The position numbers and the translations under genes were made by a program. Positions 6,736-15,903 of a stretch of DNA of 24,113 nt are shown here, one piece after another (position 1 is the stretch's first letter; every line of letters starts with the position of its first letter). The notes below the pieces were generated by a model. That model was not told the DNA's origin, searched no databases, and saw only the letters and a list, made by a program, of their open reading frames with translations. Source of the stretch: a virus. Location of the stretch: positions 1-24,113 of the IMG/VR virus record IMGVR_UViG_3300049846_001062, one strand, 5' to 3'.

Positions 6736-9700
6736 TTAACGGAACGCCAAGTAGAAGTAAGAAACCCCGGAGCTATTGACGCTTGCTCCGCTTTCTAAAG
6801 TGAAGCCGTCGCTATCAAAGGTGATGTAATCGGTGGCCTGCTCAACTGCAGTGGTGTTCGCAAAAAAGCGTCCATCACGGCCGCTGGTGAACATCACCCA
6901 GTCACTGGTGCCGCCGCTGTAAGACTTCACCATCACAAAGCTCGGGGGGAAGCCAAGACCTGTGATTGCTTGCGTGGCGCTGCCGTTACCGGTGAAGGTG
7001 CCGATCTTGCTGATGCCGGGAGATGAAGCAAACGCCCAGCCGTAGGCCCACGATGCCTCTGCCCTGTTGATCCCAAAAAAGCTTCCAATGCCAATTGTCG
7101 TAGAGCTGAACGACTTAAATGAGCTGGTGAGGGTGCTTGCTTCCGCTGTGCTTCCATGCACAAGGTAGTTGTTGTCGCCAATGACGCTGCCACCGACATA
7201 GACCCCGGAGCTGTATCCCGCCACAAATGCGAACACAAGCTCTGGCGTGACACCAAGGCCGTGACCGATAGTAGTGGTAGATCCATTGGGGTCATACTTG
7301 AACTGTGAAAACTTGAGGGCACTGTTGACGCTTACTGTTGTGGCCAAGGCTCCGTCTGTGTTGCTTACCGCAGTGCCGCCTTCCTTGAAACACATGGCCC
7401 AATATTGAACGCCATTGGTATTGCTAAAAGAGCTTTGCTTTAATGTGAAGCCTGCGCTGTCGTAGGTCAGCCATGGCGTACCGGATGAATTAGCTCCTCC
7501 ATAGCTAGTCAGCAGGCCGTAGTACGAATCGCCAGACGCTATGGGGTTGGAAATTGCGTGGTAGAGGGCGTGGTGTTCGGCACTGCCTGAAATGCGTTTG
7601 CTCCAAACCAGACCTGGCTTGAAGCCCACACCTGTGATGGCGTTCGTGCTTGTGCCATTGCCGGTGTAAGTCAGGATCTTGAAGTTGGGAGACACGTAGG
7701 CCAGCGACGCACTTTGACCGCTTGCCGTCAGGGTGGCGACACCAGCCGCGAGTACAGACGACTGCAGCTTGCTGGCGCTCTGGCCGGTGAGGGCAAAGCT
7801 GCCGGCTGCCGCTGAGAGGTTGATGCCAACCCGTGATTGAGAGTCCTGGCCGCTCAGCACAACGCTGCCGGCTTCGGCATTGAGCGGGCTGTTGCTGCGC
7901 GTCAGCAGGGCCGTTTGGCCGCCGAGGTTGAACGCCCCTGCATTGGTTCCGATGCCGTAGGTGCGCACGCTGCCTGCACCCAAACCGCTGACAGCGAAGC
8001 TGCCTGCAGCACTCGCCAGGCGGTAGCCACGCTTGAGGCTGACCGCTTCTCCGCTTACTGACACGGCAGCGGCATCTGCCGCCAAGCGCGGGCCAACCGT
8101 CACCTTGGGCTTGGTGATCAGCGCCACCGTTGCGGTGGGCAAGGTCAGTGCGTAGTCACGCGGCAGCACCGACACGATGCTGCGTGTGCCTGCCACCACA
8201 CGCACGGTCTCCGTCACCACTGGCACACCACTGGTGGGGGCAATGCTGTTGGCGAACACCGGCGCTTGGCCCGTGGGCAGGCTGCTGAAGATCGCGCCCG
8301 GTGCCGCCGGATTGAAACCGTTGGGCGTGCTGGTGCTGTTGGCGGGTGCGGCCGTTGCGGTCGTCACCGCCGGATTGCTTGGCAAGGTCGTGATCCCTGG
8401 GGCAACGGGGAACCAGCGACTGCCGGTGCCACTGATGCCGCTGACAAACAACGCATCCATGGCGCAGAGGATGCCGTCGCTGTTAAACGACCAGCTCATG
8501 CCGTTGCTCTTGTAGCTGGCGGTCAGCCCGCCCGCTTGCAGGTAGACCGTGGACAACGGGTAGAGCGGCATCCCGGTGGCCGCCAGTTGCAGCGAGACCC
8601 CAGCGCGGTTGCCCCGCAACAGGGCATTAATGGTGCGGGCATAACGCATCGCCATCGAGGCGGCATTGCTGCCCTTGAACTCGTAGCCATTGCTAGCCGT
8701 CCACACCACGGCGTCGTCTGAGGCCAAGGGCATGGCCACTTCAGTTTTGGGAGCGGTTTCCACCGTGCTGTTTTTCTGCTCCAGCTCGGCCTTCTGTTGG
8801 CCTTGATCGTCCCCCGCCCCCACCGGGGCATCCTTTTCCTTGTCGTCGGCCTGGAGTTGTTCGGTGGTGGGCCGCTGCTGCAAGCCAAAGGTGCGGTCAC
8901 GCTGCAGGCTGACTTCGGTGTGGCTGAACACCAGCTGGATTGCTTGCTGCAGCAAACTGCTGAGCTGAGCGTTTGTTGTGACGTTCTTGCCCTTTTCAGC
9001 GATGTACTGCTGGCCGTCAATGCTCATGGCATAGGCCACGTAACGGTCCACCCGTGTTTTGGTTTGTCCGGTGGGCTCGTTGGTGTCGTAGTAAGTAATC
9101 GTCTGCTCTGACAGGTATGGCGTTTTCGGCAGACTGTTGAGGTTGTAGGTGCTGAAGTCGTAGCCGCTGATATTCATCTTCGCCAACATGCTGCACAGTG
9201 GCTCGTAGCGACTGACAACACTCTTCAGTTGCCGCTTCTCAACGGTCTTTGGTTTCTGCGCGTCTTCATCAACGACGCGCTGCTCACCAGCAGGGTCCGG
9301 GCACAGTTTGTCTGGTGGCAACGCTTGCGGTTCGCTGGTGGCTTCCTCTTTAACGTCCTCATACTCAAAGGTCTCCTCGGTTACGAACTCCAGCTCGCTT
9401 TCGGCTACCTGACGCAAAATCGTGTCAGCAGAACCGGTCTGCGCACCACCAATCTCATTGGCTGCAAACTTGGCGTTGATCACAGCCTGCAAAATTGTGC
9501 CAACCTCACTGGCCACAATGCGCTTCTCTACTGAGCGGCGCAGCTTGACGTAGTTGCTGTCGTCGTAGGTGGTCGTTGTCAGCGTGGTTGGGTTATGGCT
9601 AAAGGTGGCGCTATACACCGTGGCGCCGGCGTCATTCTCAACGGTGAACGTGTAGCGCTGATCGTAAGTAACACTTTGATCCTCTTCCCAGTTGCGCTGG

Positions 9701-10677
9701 CGTTCTGCCTGGCTAATGTTTTTGAGCTTTTGCTGGGCTGCCGCTTTCTGCTCTGCCGTGGCGTTGGGATCGTTAGCCGTCTGCTCAGCGCTTTGTTTCT
9801 CGTTCAGCTCATCTTTTGCTTTATCAGCAGCGGTGTCCTTCAGGCGCTTGTAGTCGAAGCTGACGCTGATCAGCTGGCCAGGGAGGATGCCTTGGTTAAT
9901 GCCGCTGAGGTCGATCAGGTCGTTGGTGGTGATCAGCGGCCCGCTGCCAAAGCCCTCAAAGCTGACGATCTGCAGCGTTTCGCTCTCGCTCAGGTAGCCA
10001 AACAGCGACTCACTGCTCAGCAGCTGATCAATGACGCTGACGTAGCCGGAGCTGAGATCAAAGTCGTCTTGGTAGACGTTGGTAAGCGGCAGGCCAGAGC
10101 GGGCCAAACCCAACGCGGCGCAGCACTTACTCAGCACCGACGATGCGCTGATGCCCAAGGGGGCACGCCCCATCACCTTGGCAGGGGCGAGCGCATACTC
10201 CTCCCGCACCGTCAGCTTGTTGGCTGCATCAGGGGTGGAAAAGTTGAACGGCTTGGCGCCCGCTTTGGGCAGGTAACAGGCGTTGGCTTGGTTGTAGGTG
10301 TAGTCGCTGCTGGGGTAGTCGGCTGGGTCGGGACCGTTGCTGCCGTCTTGCGCTGGGGTCTCCTCTTGCGCCTTCTTGCCCTTCAAATTGGCCAAGTAGA
10401 CAAGCTTGTCCCCCAGTTGCACCGTGGTGGTGCCGCGAAAGGGATCGGCAAAGCTGCTCAACACCCGCAGCGTGCGGGGGATGCGGGCAATCGTGTTGCC
10501 ACGGACCCAGCCAAAATTGACGATGCTGCCCACATCAGGGGTGCTGAGGCCGTTCAGCACTACTTGCCCCCGGCAAGTGATCAGCCCCTGGCCGGCACTG
10601 AGGGATTCATCGGCCAAGTTGCCTTGGATGACGGTGCCCAGGTTGCAGAAAACCTTGGCGCGAACATCAACCGTCAT
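6736..10677 (-). CDS. Tail hub protein fused to C-terminal display repeats (1313 aa)
   Basis: It follows the tape measure and distal-tail genes, where the tail hub normally lies. Residues 1 to about 270 are beta-rich with an OB-like start (MTVDVRAKVFCNLGTVIQGN). Residues 280-330 form a charged, probably coiled segment (KAKDELNEKQSAEQTAND). The region to about 800 ends with MDALFVSGISGTGSRWFP. Around 860-995 there are about six repeats of 21-23 residues with the theme AGSFAL-GQ-A-L. From 995 to the end there are three repeats of about 105 residues, each beginning like TYTGNGTSTNAITGVGF (QFKYDPNGSTTTIGHGLG and TFTGNGSATQAITGLGF in the others). Only the two-part architecture is certain; the hub call rests on context. 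The start overlaps the previous stop (ATGA). Confidence 0.65.
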   Translation of the reverse strand: MTVDVRAKVFCNLGTVIQGNLADESLSAGQGLITCRGQVVLNGLSTPDVGSIVNFGWVRGNTIARIPRTLRVLSSFADPFRGTTTVQLGDKLVYLANLKGKKAQEETPAQDGSNGPDPADYPSSDYTYNQANACYLPKAGAKPFNFSTPDAANKLTVREEYALAPAKVMGRAPLGISASSVLSKCCAALGLARSGLPLTNVYQDDFDLSSGYVSVIDQLLSSESLFGYLSESETLQIVSFEGFGSGPLITTNDLIDLSGINQGILPGQLISVSFDYKRLKDTAADKAKDELNEKQSAEQTANDPNATAEQKAAAQQKLKNISQAERQRNWEEDQSVTYDQRYTFTVENDAGATVYSATFSHNPTTLTTTTYDDSNYVKLRRSVEKRIVASEVGTILQAVINAKFAANEIGGAQTGSADTILRQVAESELEFVTEETFEYEDVKEEATSEPQALPPDKLCPDPAGEQRVVDEDAQKPKTVEKRQLKSVVSRYEPLCSMLAKMNISGYDFSTYNLNSLPKTPYLSEQTITYYDTNEPTGQTKTRVDRYVAYAMSIDGQQYIAEKGKNVTTNAQLSSLLQQAIQLVFSHTEVSLQRDRTFGLQQRPTTEQLQADDKEKDAPVGAGDDQGQQKAELEQKNSTVETAPKTEVAMPLASDDAVVWTASNGYEFKGSNAASMAMRYARTINALLRGNRAGVSLQLAATGMPLYPLSTVYLQAGGLTASYKSNGMSWSFNSDGILCAMDALFVSGISGTGSRWFPVAPGITTLPSNPAVTTATAAPANSTSTPNGFNPAAPGAIFSSLPTGQAPVFANSIAPTSGVPVVTETVRVVAGTRSIVSVLPRDYALTLPTATVALITKPKVTVGPRLAADAAAVSVSGEAVSLKRGYRLASAAGSFAVSGLGAGSVRTYGIGTNAGAFNLGGQTALLTRSNSPLNAEAGSVVLSGQDSQSRVGINLSAAAGSFALTGQSASKLQSSVLAAGVATLTASGQSASLAYVSPNFKILTYTGNGTSTNAITGVGFKPGLVWSKRISGSAEHHALYHAISNPIASGDSYYGLLTSYGGANSSGTPWLTYDSAGFTLKQSSFSNTNGVQYWAMCFKEGGTAVSNTDGALATTVSVNSALKFSQFKYDPNGSTTTIGHGLGVTPELVFAFVAGYSSGVYVGGSVIGDNNYLVHGSTAEASTLTSSFKSFSSTTIGIGSFFGINRAEASWAYGWAFASSPGISKIGTFTGNGSATQAITGLGFPPSFVMVKSYSGGTSDWVMFTSGRDGRFFANTTAVEQATDYITFDSDGFTLESGASVNSSGVSYFYLAFR

Positions 10678-11417
10678 TGAGCAACTCCAACGCTGAGCGA
10701 AACCGTGTACGTGATGACCTTCAAGCCGTTCACCACGTCATTGGCTGCTGTTGCTGTTGGTGCGCCCAAGGGAAAGTAGGCACCGGCTGCTGGTGTGGTG
10801 CCAACGGTGCTTTCAAACCACGTTTGCAGCGCTGTCCAACCCGCAGCATTGGTTTCACCTTCCAGCGCATATACCTTGGTTGCCGTCAACGGCCCGGTGA
10901 TGTAGCTGGTGCCTGCAGCGGTCAGCTGCATTTGCGGCACGTCTTGATAGGTCACCGGCGGACGCAGCAGGGTTAGCGTGCAGCCGCCAAGGGTGAACGT
11001 CCCAATTGCGGGTCTGTCTTCGGCGCTTTTACTCTTCTCTTTTTGCCGCAGTGCGACCTGCAGCGCTTGGGCTGCATCAACGAGTTCAACGCTGGCCTGG
11101 ATGTAGCGGCCGGCTTGCTCACCGCTGGGGGCACTGGTGAACCAGCAGCTGATGCCGCTCCAAGTGAGGCCATTGGCGCTGGCGGTCAAGCTGACGGTGG
11201 TGCCAATGCTGTTGGCCGCCACGCTGTCGGCGTCTTGGATGCGTGCATCGCGCCAAGTGTTGTAGACGCTGATCAGCGACTGCCACTCAGTGCTGGTCAG
11301 CAGGCCGCTGACGCGCCATGAGCGAGCGGTCAGGCCATCGCTAGTACCGGTCTCTTGGTAGCCGTAGGGCTGGGCCAAGAGCTTGCTGGTGGTGAAGGCT
11401 CCGATGGAAACGCTCAT
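10674..11417 (-). CDS. Distal-tail-like protein (247 aa)
   Basis: The gene lies directly downstream of the tape measure and overlaps the hub gene by 4 nt, the normal place of the distal tail protein (Dit). The sequence MSVSIGAFTTSKLLAQPYGY, then SWRVSGLLTSTEWQSLISVY is followed by a beta domain (SGISCWFTSAPSGEQAG), a Lys-rich linker near residues 125-135, and a second beta domain that again ends with a W-LQ-WF segment (GWTALQTWFESTVGTTP). The two halves look like tandem copies of a similar domain. An alternative is a lambda gpL/M-like tip protein. The ATG is 6 nt after a motif copy that overlaps the end of the tape measure gene. Confidence 0.6.
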   Translation of the reverse strand: MSVSIGAFTTSKLLAQPYGYQETGTSDGLTARSWRVSGLLTSTEWQSLISVYNTWRDARIQDADSVAANSIGTTVSLTASANGLTWSGISCWFTSAPSGEQAGRYIQASVELVDAAQALQVALRQKEKSKSAEDRPAIGTFTLGGCTLTLLRPPVTYQDVPQMQLTAAGTSYITGPLTATKVYALEGETNAAGWTALQTWFESTVGTTPAAGAYFPLGAPTATAANDVVNGLKVITYTVSLSVGVAQ

Positions 11418-11419
11418 GG

Positions 11420-14400
11420 CTAACCGAGGTTGACGGCGTAGTCGCCGGTGTTGGCATTGACCGATACGTTCACAGCCCAGTCTTTCTGGGCGAGGTTGTT
11501 GGTGGCGTCAGCTAGGGCAGAGTTGACCTTGACGAGAGATTCGCTAACAACAGCTAGGTCGTTGGTTGCTCTGGGAAGATCAATCTGCTGTGCCTGATTG
11601 AGGTCTTGGCCCATCCGTAGTTCTTGGCGAGCAGCTTTGATGAAGTCCAGCGTCTGCTGATTGATCTGCTCGCGGGTGCCACGTGTCTGGAAGCGAATGC
11701 CGAGCTGATTAGCAAGGGCATCAGCCTCAGGGCGCAACTGGTTACCAACAGCAGCTTGACGATCAGCGACCTGCTGCGGGCTGAGAAACTTATTGAGGCC
11801 ACTGCCGCCAGTGTTCTGCAGCTCTTGCAAGGCAGCCACACTGTCTTCAATGCCCCGGCTGATGCTCTTGACAGCATCCTGAGCTGACTTGAAGGCATCT
11901 TGTAGATCGGCCTTGGTTTTGGCAGCAGCCAGCTTGACGTTCTCGGCCGCGAGCTTGGAAGCATTCAGCAGATCGGTGCTGCCTGGGTTGGCGCGCAACG
12001 CAGCCTGAGCGTCCTGCTCAGCACGCTTGGCATCCTCTAGTGCCTTGACCGACTGCAGCGCACCAATGCCGGTGCCGGTGAGGCTGCCACGTTGCTGCTC
12101 AATCGCAATATCCTCTTGGATGCTCTTGAGCTGGTTGGCGGCAGCAATGTTCTGCGCCCAAGTCTCACGGTCGAAACGAGCAATGTCCTGCTTAAGCCTG
12201 TAGGTGTCCTCGGCCGCCTTGCGGTTGATCTCCGCAGAAGCATCTGGGGCAAGATCAGGCTTCGCTAGTGACTCGCGCCGCCGCAGCTCAACCGCTTCAA
12301 TCTCTTTCTCCAGCTTCAGCCGTCTGTTACCAAACGCCTCTGCATCAATCTGGCGGTAGCTGTTGGATCGCAGTTCCGCTTGGCGGCCGAGCGCTGCAAG
12401 GATCGCGTTCTCAGCATCAATAACTTGCTTTGTCTTGCCGTAGCGCTCATCAAGAAGACGATTGACTTCCTCGTACAACTTGCGAGGGTCGCCTCCGACA
12501 TTGTTGCGGGCCTCGGCAACTAGGGAGGTGCGTTCTGGAGTGCTCAGGCCGAGCTGCCGCACCCGCTCGTCAACTATCCCGCGTTGGCCAATCAGCTGGA
12601 AGATGAGCGCCAGTTTGTCGATAAAATCAGTTAGCGGCCCAGCTACAAACTTCACAAGTACCGCAGAAGCGCTCGCAAATGCCTTCTGCAACTCGTCTGA
12701 TGCACTGGCAAGCGCTTCTATTTCGGTACTGTCTCCGAACTGCTGCGCAATGTCCAGCTGTATGCGAGCAGCGGCCTCGGCTTCTTTCCCGTTGGCAATC
12801 AGGGCCGCAATGTTCTTCTCAAGGGCTTTTGAGGAGATTAAGCCAGCCTCAGCTAACTGCTGAAACTTGCCGATGGGGTCGTTCAACGCCGAACCAAGCA
12901 GGCTCAGACGCCCCACCGCCTGATCAACCTGCTGGCCCAGCGCAGTACCGATCAATGAGAGGCCAAAGCCAAACTGACCGCCCATCGCACCGCCAGCGGC
13001 GCCCAAAACGCCGCCGCCCACACTGGCGCCCAGTCCCTGGCCAAACAACAGCGGGAACGCGCCGCCGATTAGTCCGCTACCAACTGCACCCTTGAGTTTT
13101 TTCTTCGCGTCATCGTCTATGCCGAATAGCCTCGGTGATGGTTGGCTCTGGAGAAGAGCCTCACTGGCGAGTCGGGCGCGTTGCTTCCGATCCTGTACGC
13201 CTTGCGCCAGACGGGCGCGGGCGTCGCGGGAACGCTGCTCTTCCGCAGCGCGTAATTGCTGCTCAAGCGCCAGCTGGTCCTGCAACAGCTCGTTTTGAAA
13301 CTTGTAGCCCTGTGTCTGCTCTGCAACTAGCTCATTTAACGACTCCAGACTCAGCCCGATTTGGCCAAAGATCGGGGGCAGCTCACCACCTGCACGGGCT
13401 GCATTGAGTAGCTCGGCGGTGAAGTTCCGGGCGCTCTGGATGCCTACGTCAATCGCAGGTCCAACCTCAGGTGCCAAACGGCGAATGCCGCGGCCCTCTG
13501 CATTGAGCATCTGGCTGCTCGGCAGCGCCAGCGGGCCAGAGGGCTTGGCAGCGTCTAGCAGCTGCTGCGCGATACGCGCACGCTCACGCTCACTCACCAG
13601 CAGCGACTGATCTTGATAGAACTGCGCCTGCAGCTCCTCCTTAATCCGGCGCTGAATTTCTAGTAACTCTCGGCTGGCCTGGAGGTTTTCATCACTGCCA
13701 ACTGGATTGGCCTTAACCCGATCCGTAGCGTCCTTCTCAGCAATGCGGAGGTCTTGTAGCGATGCAATGCCGCTTGCTGCCTCTGATGCACGCGCTAATG
13801 CCTCAAGCAACGCCTGCGTGTCAGCCGTCATCCCCTTGAGGGCAGCCCGCGCTCCATCAACACCGGGCTTGAAGCTCTCGGCGATCAGGTCTTGGAAGCC
13901 GGCGAAGGTAAACGCCAGCGCACCGCCAACCGCAACCGCCTCAGGACCAAGAGCGCCAAGGGAGTTGGTGACCGCCTCAAGCGGGGCGGACAATGTTGAT
14001 AGTTCGCCCTGTGCTTGCAGAATGCTGGCCGCCCAGTTAGAGACTGCTTGGGCTCCACTGGCAAACACATCGTCTAATCCGCCAAGTCCCTTAAGTGGAC
14101 CTGGCAGTGAGGCCAGCGCCTGCTGTACCTGATTGAGGATGCCGGTGGTTTCGGAGGCTGCACCTCCGATCCCGCCAAGCACATCAATAACGCCTTTGGC
14201 AGCAACACCACCAGCGCCAAGTACAGCGACGCCTTCACTTAGGCGTGCGACCTTGCCGCTTGCTGTTTCAGCCTGCTTCTGCAGTCGCTCGATCTGAGCA
14301 CGCGCTTTATCAAATGTTCCCGTGACGTTCTTGGGTAGGCCAAAAATCGGCACCTTCAACGCTTCACCAACCCCCTTGGCGGCAAGACCGGCTACAGCTT

Positions 14401-14986
14401 TTGCAGCTCCCTCGGCCTGTTCCCGCATCCTGCGGAACTGATCAGCATTGGCTGCAGCTGCCTTCGCCTGTTCTCGCAGTCCGGCGGCAAAACCGCGGGC
14501 CTGTTCTGAAAACCGTTGCAGCGCAGCCTTATCGAGCGCTTCATTGAATCGCCGTTGCTCTGCAGTGGCTTCTGCGGTTGTTTGACGAGCTTGGCGTAGT
14601 GCGGCATCAACTGCGCCAAGTCGGTCAGTAAGTTGCTGAGTACCAGCTGCTGTTAGGTCAGTCCGGTCACGCAGGTTGCGTAACGCCCTGGCGTACTCCT
14701 CAAGCCCCTTAATCGAGTTCTTTGGCGTGAAGTCAAGCGCTTGCTGGAAACTGCCAAACTTAAGCTCCTTTGTCTGCTTCTTAACGCCATCAGCAAGCGC
14801 CTTGCCCGCTTTTTCACCTGCTGCTCTGGCGTCACCCTCGACTCCTTTGAACAGGCCGGAGGTGTCAGCAGTGCCGAGCGAACTCCTAACTTGGGCACGA
14901 AATGCGTCAAGTGCCACTAGCGCAGGGCCAGTCTCGACGCGGAGGCTTAGTACCGCTGTACCGAGATTTGACTCCGCCACCGGCAC
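11420..14986 (-). CDS. Tape measure protein (about 1188 aa)
   Basis: This is a long, Ala/Gln/Glu-rich, largely helical protein, the second longest of the window and typical of tape measures, whose length sets tail length. N-terminal and C-terminal thirds are coiled-coil-like (EQLQKQAETASGKVARL-type helices). Around residues 628-695 a Gly/Ala-rich hydrophobic stretch (GSGLIGGAFPLLFGQGLG, then GAAGGAMGGQFGFGL) looks like the membrane-active segment of many tape measures. Two GTG starts compete. The one at 14986 leaves only 3 nt after AGGAGG (14995-14990), while the GTG at 14980 leaves 9 nt and is better placed. The C-terminus AVNLG is encoded inside a copy of the start-associated motif belonging to the next gene. 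Confidence 0.9.
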   Translation of the reverse strand: MPVAESNLGTAVLSLRVETGPALVALDAFRAQVRSSLGTADTSGLFKGVEGDARAAGEKAGKALADGVKKQTKELKFGSFQQALDFTPKNSIKGLEEYARALRNLRDRTDLTAAGTQQLTDRLGAVDAALRQARQTTAEATAEQRRFNEALDKAALQRFSEQARGFAAGLREQAKAAAANADQFRRMREQAEGAAKAVAGLAAKGVGEALKVPIFGLPKNVTGTFDKARAQIERLQKQAETASGKVARLSEGVAVLGAGGVAAKGVIDVLGGIGGAASETTGILNQVQQALASLPGPLKGLGGLDDVFASGAQAVSNWAASILQAQGELSTLSAPLEAVTNSLGALGPEAVAVGGALAFTFAGFQDLIAESFKPGVDGARAALKGMTADTQALLEALARASEAASGIASLQDLRIAEKDATDRVKANPVGSDENLQASRELLEIQRRIKEELQAQFYQDQSLLVSERERARIAQQLLDAAKPSGPLALPSSQMLNAEGRGIRRLAPEVGPAIDVGIQSARNFTAELLNAARAGGELPPIFGQIGLSLESLNELVAEQTQGYKFQNELLQDQLALEQQLRAAEEQRSRDARARLAQGVQDRKQRARLASEALLQSQPSPRLFGIDDDAKKKLKGAVGSGLIGGAFPLLFGQGLGASVGGGVLGAAGGAMGGQFGFGLSLIGTALGQQVDQAVGRLSLLGSALNDPIGKFQQLAEAGLISSKALEKNIAALIANGKEAEAAARIQLDIAQQFGDSTEIEALASASDELQKAFASASAVLVKFVAGPLTDFIDKLALIFQLIGQRGIVDERVRQLGLSTPERTSLVAEARNNVGGDPRKLYEEVNRLLDERYGKTKQVIDAENAILAALGRQAELRSNSYRQIDAEAFGNRRLKLEKEIEAVELRRRESLAKPDLAPDASAEINRKAAEDTYRLKQDIARFDRETWAQNIAAANQLKSIQEDIAIEQQRGSLTGTGIGALQSVKALEDAKRAEQDAQAALRANPGSTDLLNASKLAAENVKLAAAKTKADLQDAFKSAQDAVKSISRGIEDSVAALQELQNTGGSGLNKFLSPQQVADRQAAVGNQLRPEADALANQLGIRFQTRGTREQINQQTLDFIKAARQELRMGQDLNQAQQIDLPRATNDLAVVSESLVKVNSALADATNNLAQKDWAVNVSVNANTGDYAVNLG
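11424..11436 (-). promoter_or_regulatory. Start-associated 13-mer (copy upstream of 11417)
   Basis: Reads CCGTCAACCTCGG, with one departure (T for G at position 4). It lies within the last codons of the tape measure, 6 nt before the ATG at 11417. Confidence 0.55.
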
Positions 14987-14989
14987 ACG

Positions 14990-14995
14990 CCTCCT
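14990..14995 (-). promoter_or_regulatory. Shine-Dalgarno that decides the tape measure start
   Basis: AGGAGG is one of the few full Shine-Dalgarno sequences in the window. Spacing is 3 nt to the GTG at 14986 and 9 nt to the GTG at 14980, favouring the latter as the true start. Confidence 0.6.
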
Positions 14996-14999
14996 GTAA

Positions 15000-15012
15000 C
15001 CGAGATTGCCCC
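15000..15012 (-). promoter_or_regulatory. Start-associated 13-mer, tape measure side of a divergent pair
   Basis: Reads GGGGCAATCTCGG on the minus strand, 13 nt before GTG 14986. With the plus-strand copy at 15011-15023 it forms a 24-bp dyad with arms CCGAGATT and AACCTCGG (7 of 8 complementary). Confidence 0.7.
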
Positions 15013-15023
15013 GGAAACCTCGG
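15011..15023 (+). promoter_or_regulatory. Start-associated 13-mer, neck-cassette side of a divergent pair
   Basis: Reads CCGGAAACCTCGG on the plus strand, 2 nt before the ATG at 15026. The CCGG is shared with the opposed minus-strand site. Confidence 0.75.
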
Positions 15024-15025
15024 TT

Positions 15026-15418
15026 ATGGCTTCAGCTCTCAGCGCACTCGCTAACGCCACTGCCACCTTCTATGTGGCCGCAACGGGGGTGGTGACTGAT
15101 ACCACCACTGGCAACGTCCTGCCCGCAACGGAATCCGTCACCGTTTCGCTCTTCCTCAAGTCCGACAAGATCAGTGGCACTTCATTCCCCGGCGTCGAAA
15201 TTCAAGAAACCGTCTTCGATGGCTACGCCCTCGATACCCTCGACGCACGGATCGTTGTCGGCACCACCGGAACCGTCAACTTCGCTAGTGAAGGTGTGCT
15301 GCCCTGCGAAGTCACTGGTGTACGCCTCCCTTACGGCAAAACCGGCCTGATTGGCAGCACCCTCAACGCAGCGCTGGGTGAGCGCATTCAACTGGCGTCC
15401 CGTGAGCAAATGGGATGA
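15026..15418 (+). CDS. Probable head-closure / stopper-type neck protein (130 aa), plus strand
   Basis: This small beta-rich protein (MASALSALANATATFYVAAT, then SVTVSLFLKSDKISGTSFPG and TLDARIVVGTTGTVNF) lies immediately before an HK97 gp10-like gene and overlaps it by ATGA. In many siphophages the head-closure protein precedes gp10 in this way, so I infer a neck role. I see no diagnostic residues. What is odd is the strand: this and the next gene run against the minus-strand block and lie between tail tube and tape measure. The ATG is chosen because it is the first start after the stop-rich leader, and it lies 2 nt behind an excellent motif copy. Confidence 0.6.
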   Translation: MASALSALANATATFYVAATGVVTDTTTGNVLPATESVTVSLFLKSDKISGTSFPGVEIQETVFDGYALDTLDARIVVGTTGTVNFASEGVLPCEVTGVRLPYGKTGLIGSTLNAALGERIQLASREQMG

Positions 15419-15900
15419 CTGTCACCTTTATCGAATGGAAGCCTGAGCGCATCCTCGACAAGGTGGCCGACACCTTGGAGCAGGCAGGCCCGGTCTACGC
15501 CCAAGCCACCATCCTCCAGATGTCCAATCCCGTCTGGAATTGGAACTGGGACACCCGCAGGCGCGTCAGCCTGCTGATGGGAGGTGAGCGTCAACAGGGG
15601 CAGCGTGGTGTCGTCGTGCGTGCTGGCCGCCGAGACATCGTGGATACCGGCCGCCTTTTGGACTCAATGACCGCACCAAAGGTGGTGCGGGAACAGGGTG
15701 CCATCACGCTGCAAATTGAGTGGAAAGCGCCTTATTCCGGCCGTGTCCTGGCAGGCGGCGATTACGGCACCTACACACCTCCTGGGCAGCGTGATGCGGT
15801 CTCGATGCCCAATCGCCCGGCACGCAACTGGATTGAAGCCGCCTTCCAGTCACAGCCGCCCCTAGACGTTTTCAGCAACATCTGGCGTGGTGGGTCATAG
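15415..15900 (+). CDS. HK97 gp10-like neck / tail completion protein (161 aa), plus strand
   Basis: An N-terminal helix (ERILDKVADTLEQAGPVYAQ) is followed by RRDIVDTGRLLDSMTAP, a strand (ITLQIEWKAPYSGRVLAGG), and then NRPARNWIEAAF. The order DTGRLLDS, Y-x-x-x-V-x-x-G and PARxW near the end is the pattern of HK97 gp10 / gpZ-like proteins that join head and tail. Length is in the family range. It overlaps the preceding gene (ATGA), so the two form a translational pair. The pair ends at back-to-back hairpins (15904-15963) before the convergent tail tube gene. I am confident of the family type, less of which neck ring it forms. Confidence 0.7.
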   Translation: MTVTFIEWKPERILDKVADTLEQAGPVYAQATILQMSNPVWNWNWDTRRRVSLLMGGERQQGQRGVVVRAGRRDIVDTGRLLDSMTAPKVVREQGAITLQIEWKAPYSGRVLAGGDYGTYTPPGQRDAVSMPNRPARNWIEAAFQSQPPLDVFSNIWRGGS

Positions 15901-15903
15901 CAA

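Noticed and set aside
10646-10660. AAAACCTTGG on the plus strand inside the hub gene start
   Set aside because: Lacks the CCGG half and is antisense to the gene; treated as a chance partial match to the 13-mer.
9595-10680. Long plus-strand ORF (361 codons) opposite the hub gene
   Set aside because: It is antisense to a protein with clear tail context, has Arg/Gly/Ala/Leu-biased composition typical of GC-rich shadow frames, and lacks an upstream signal.
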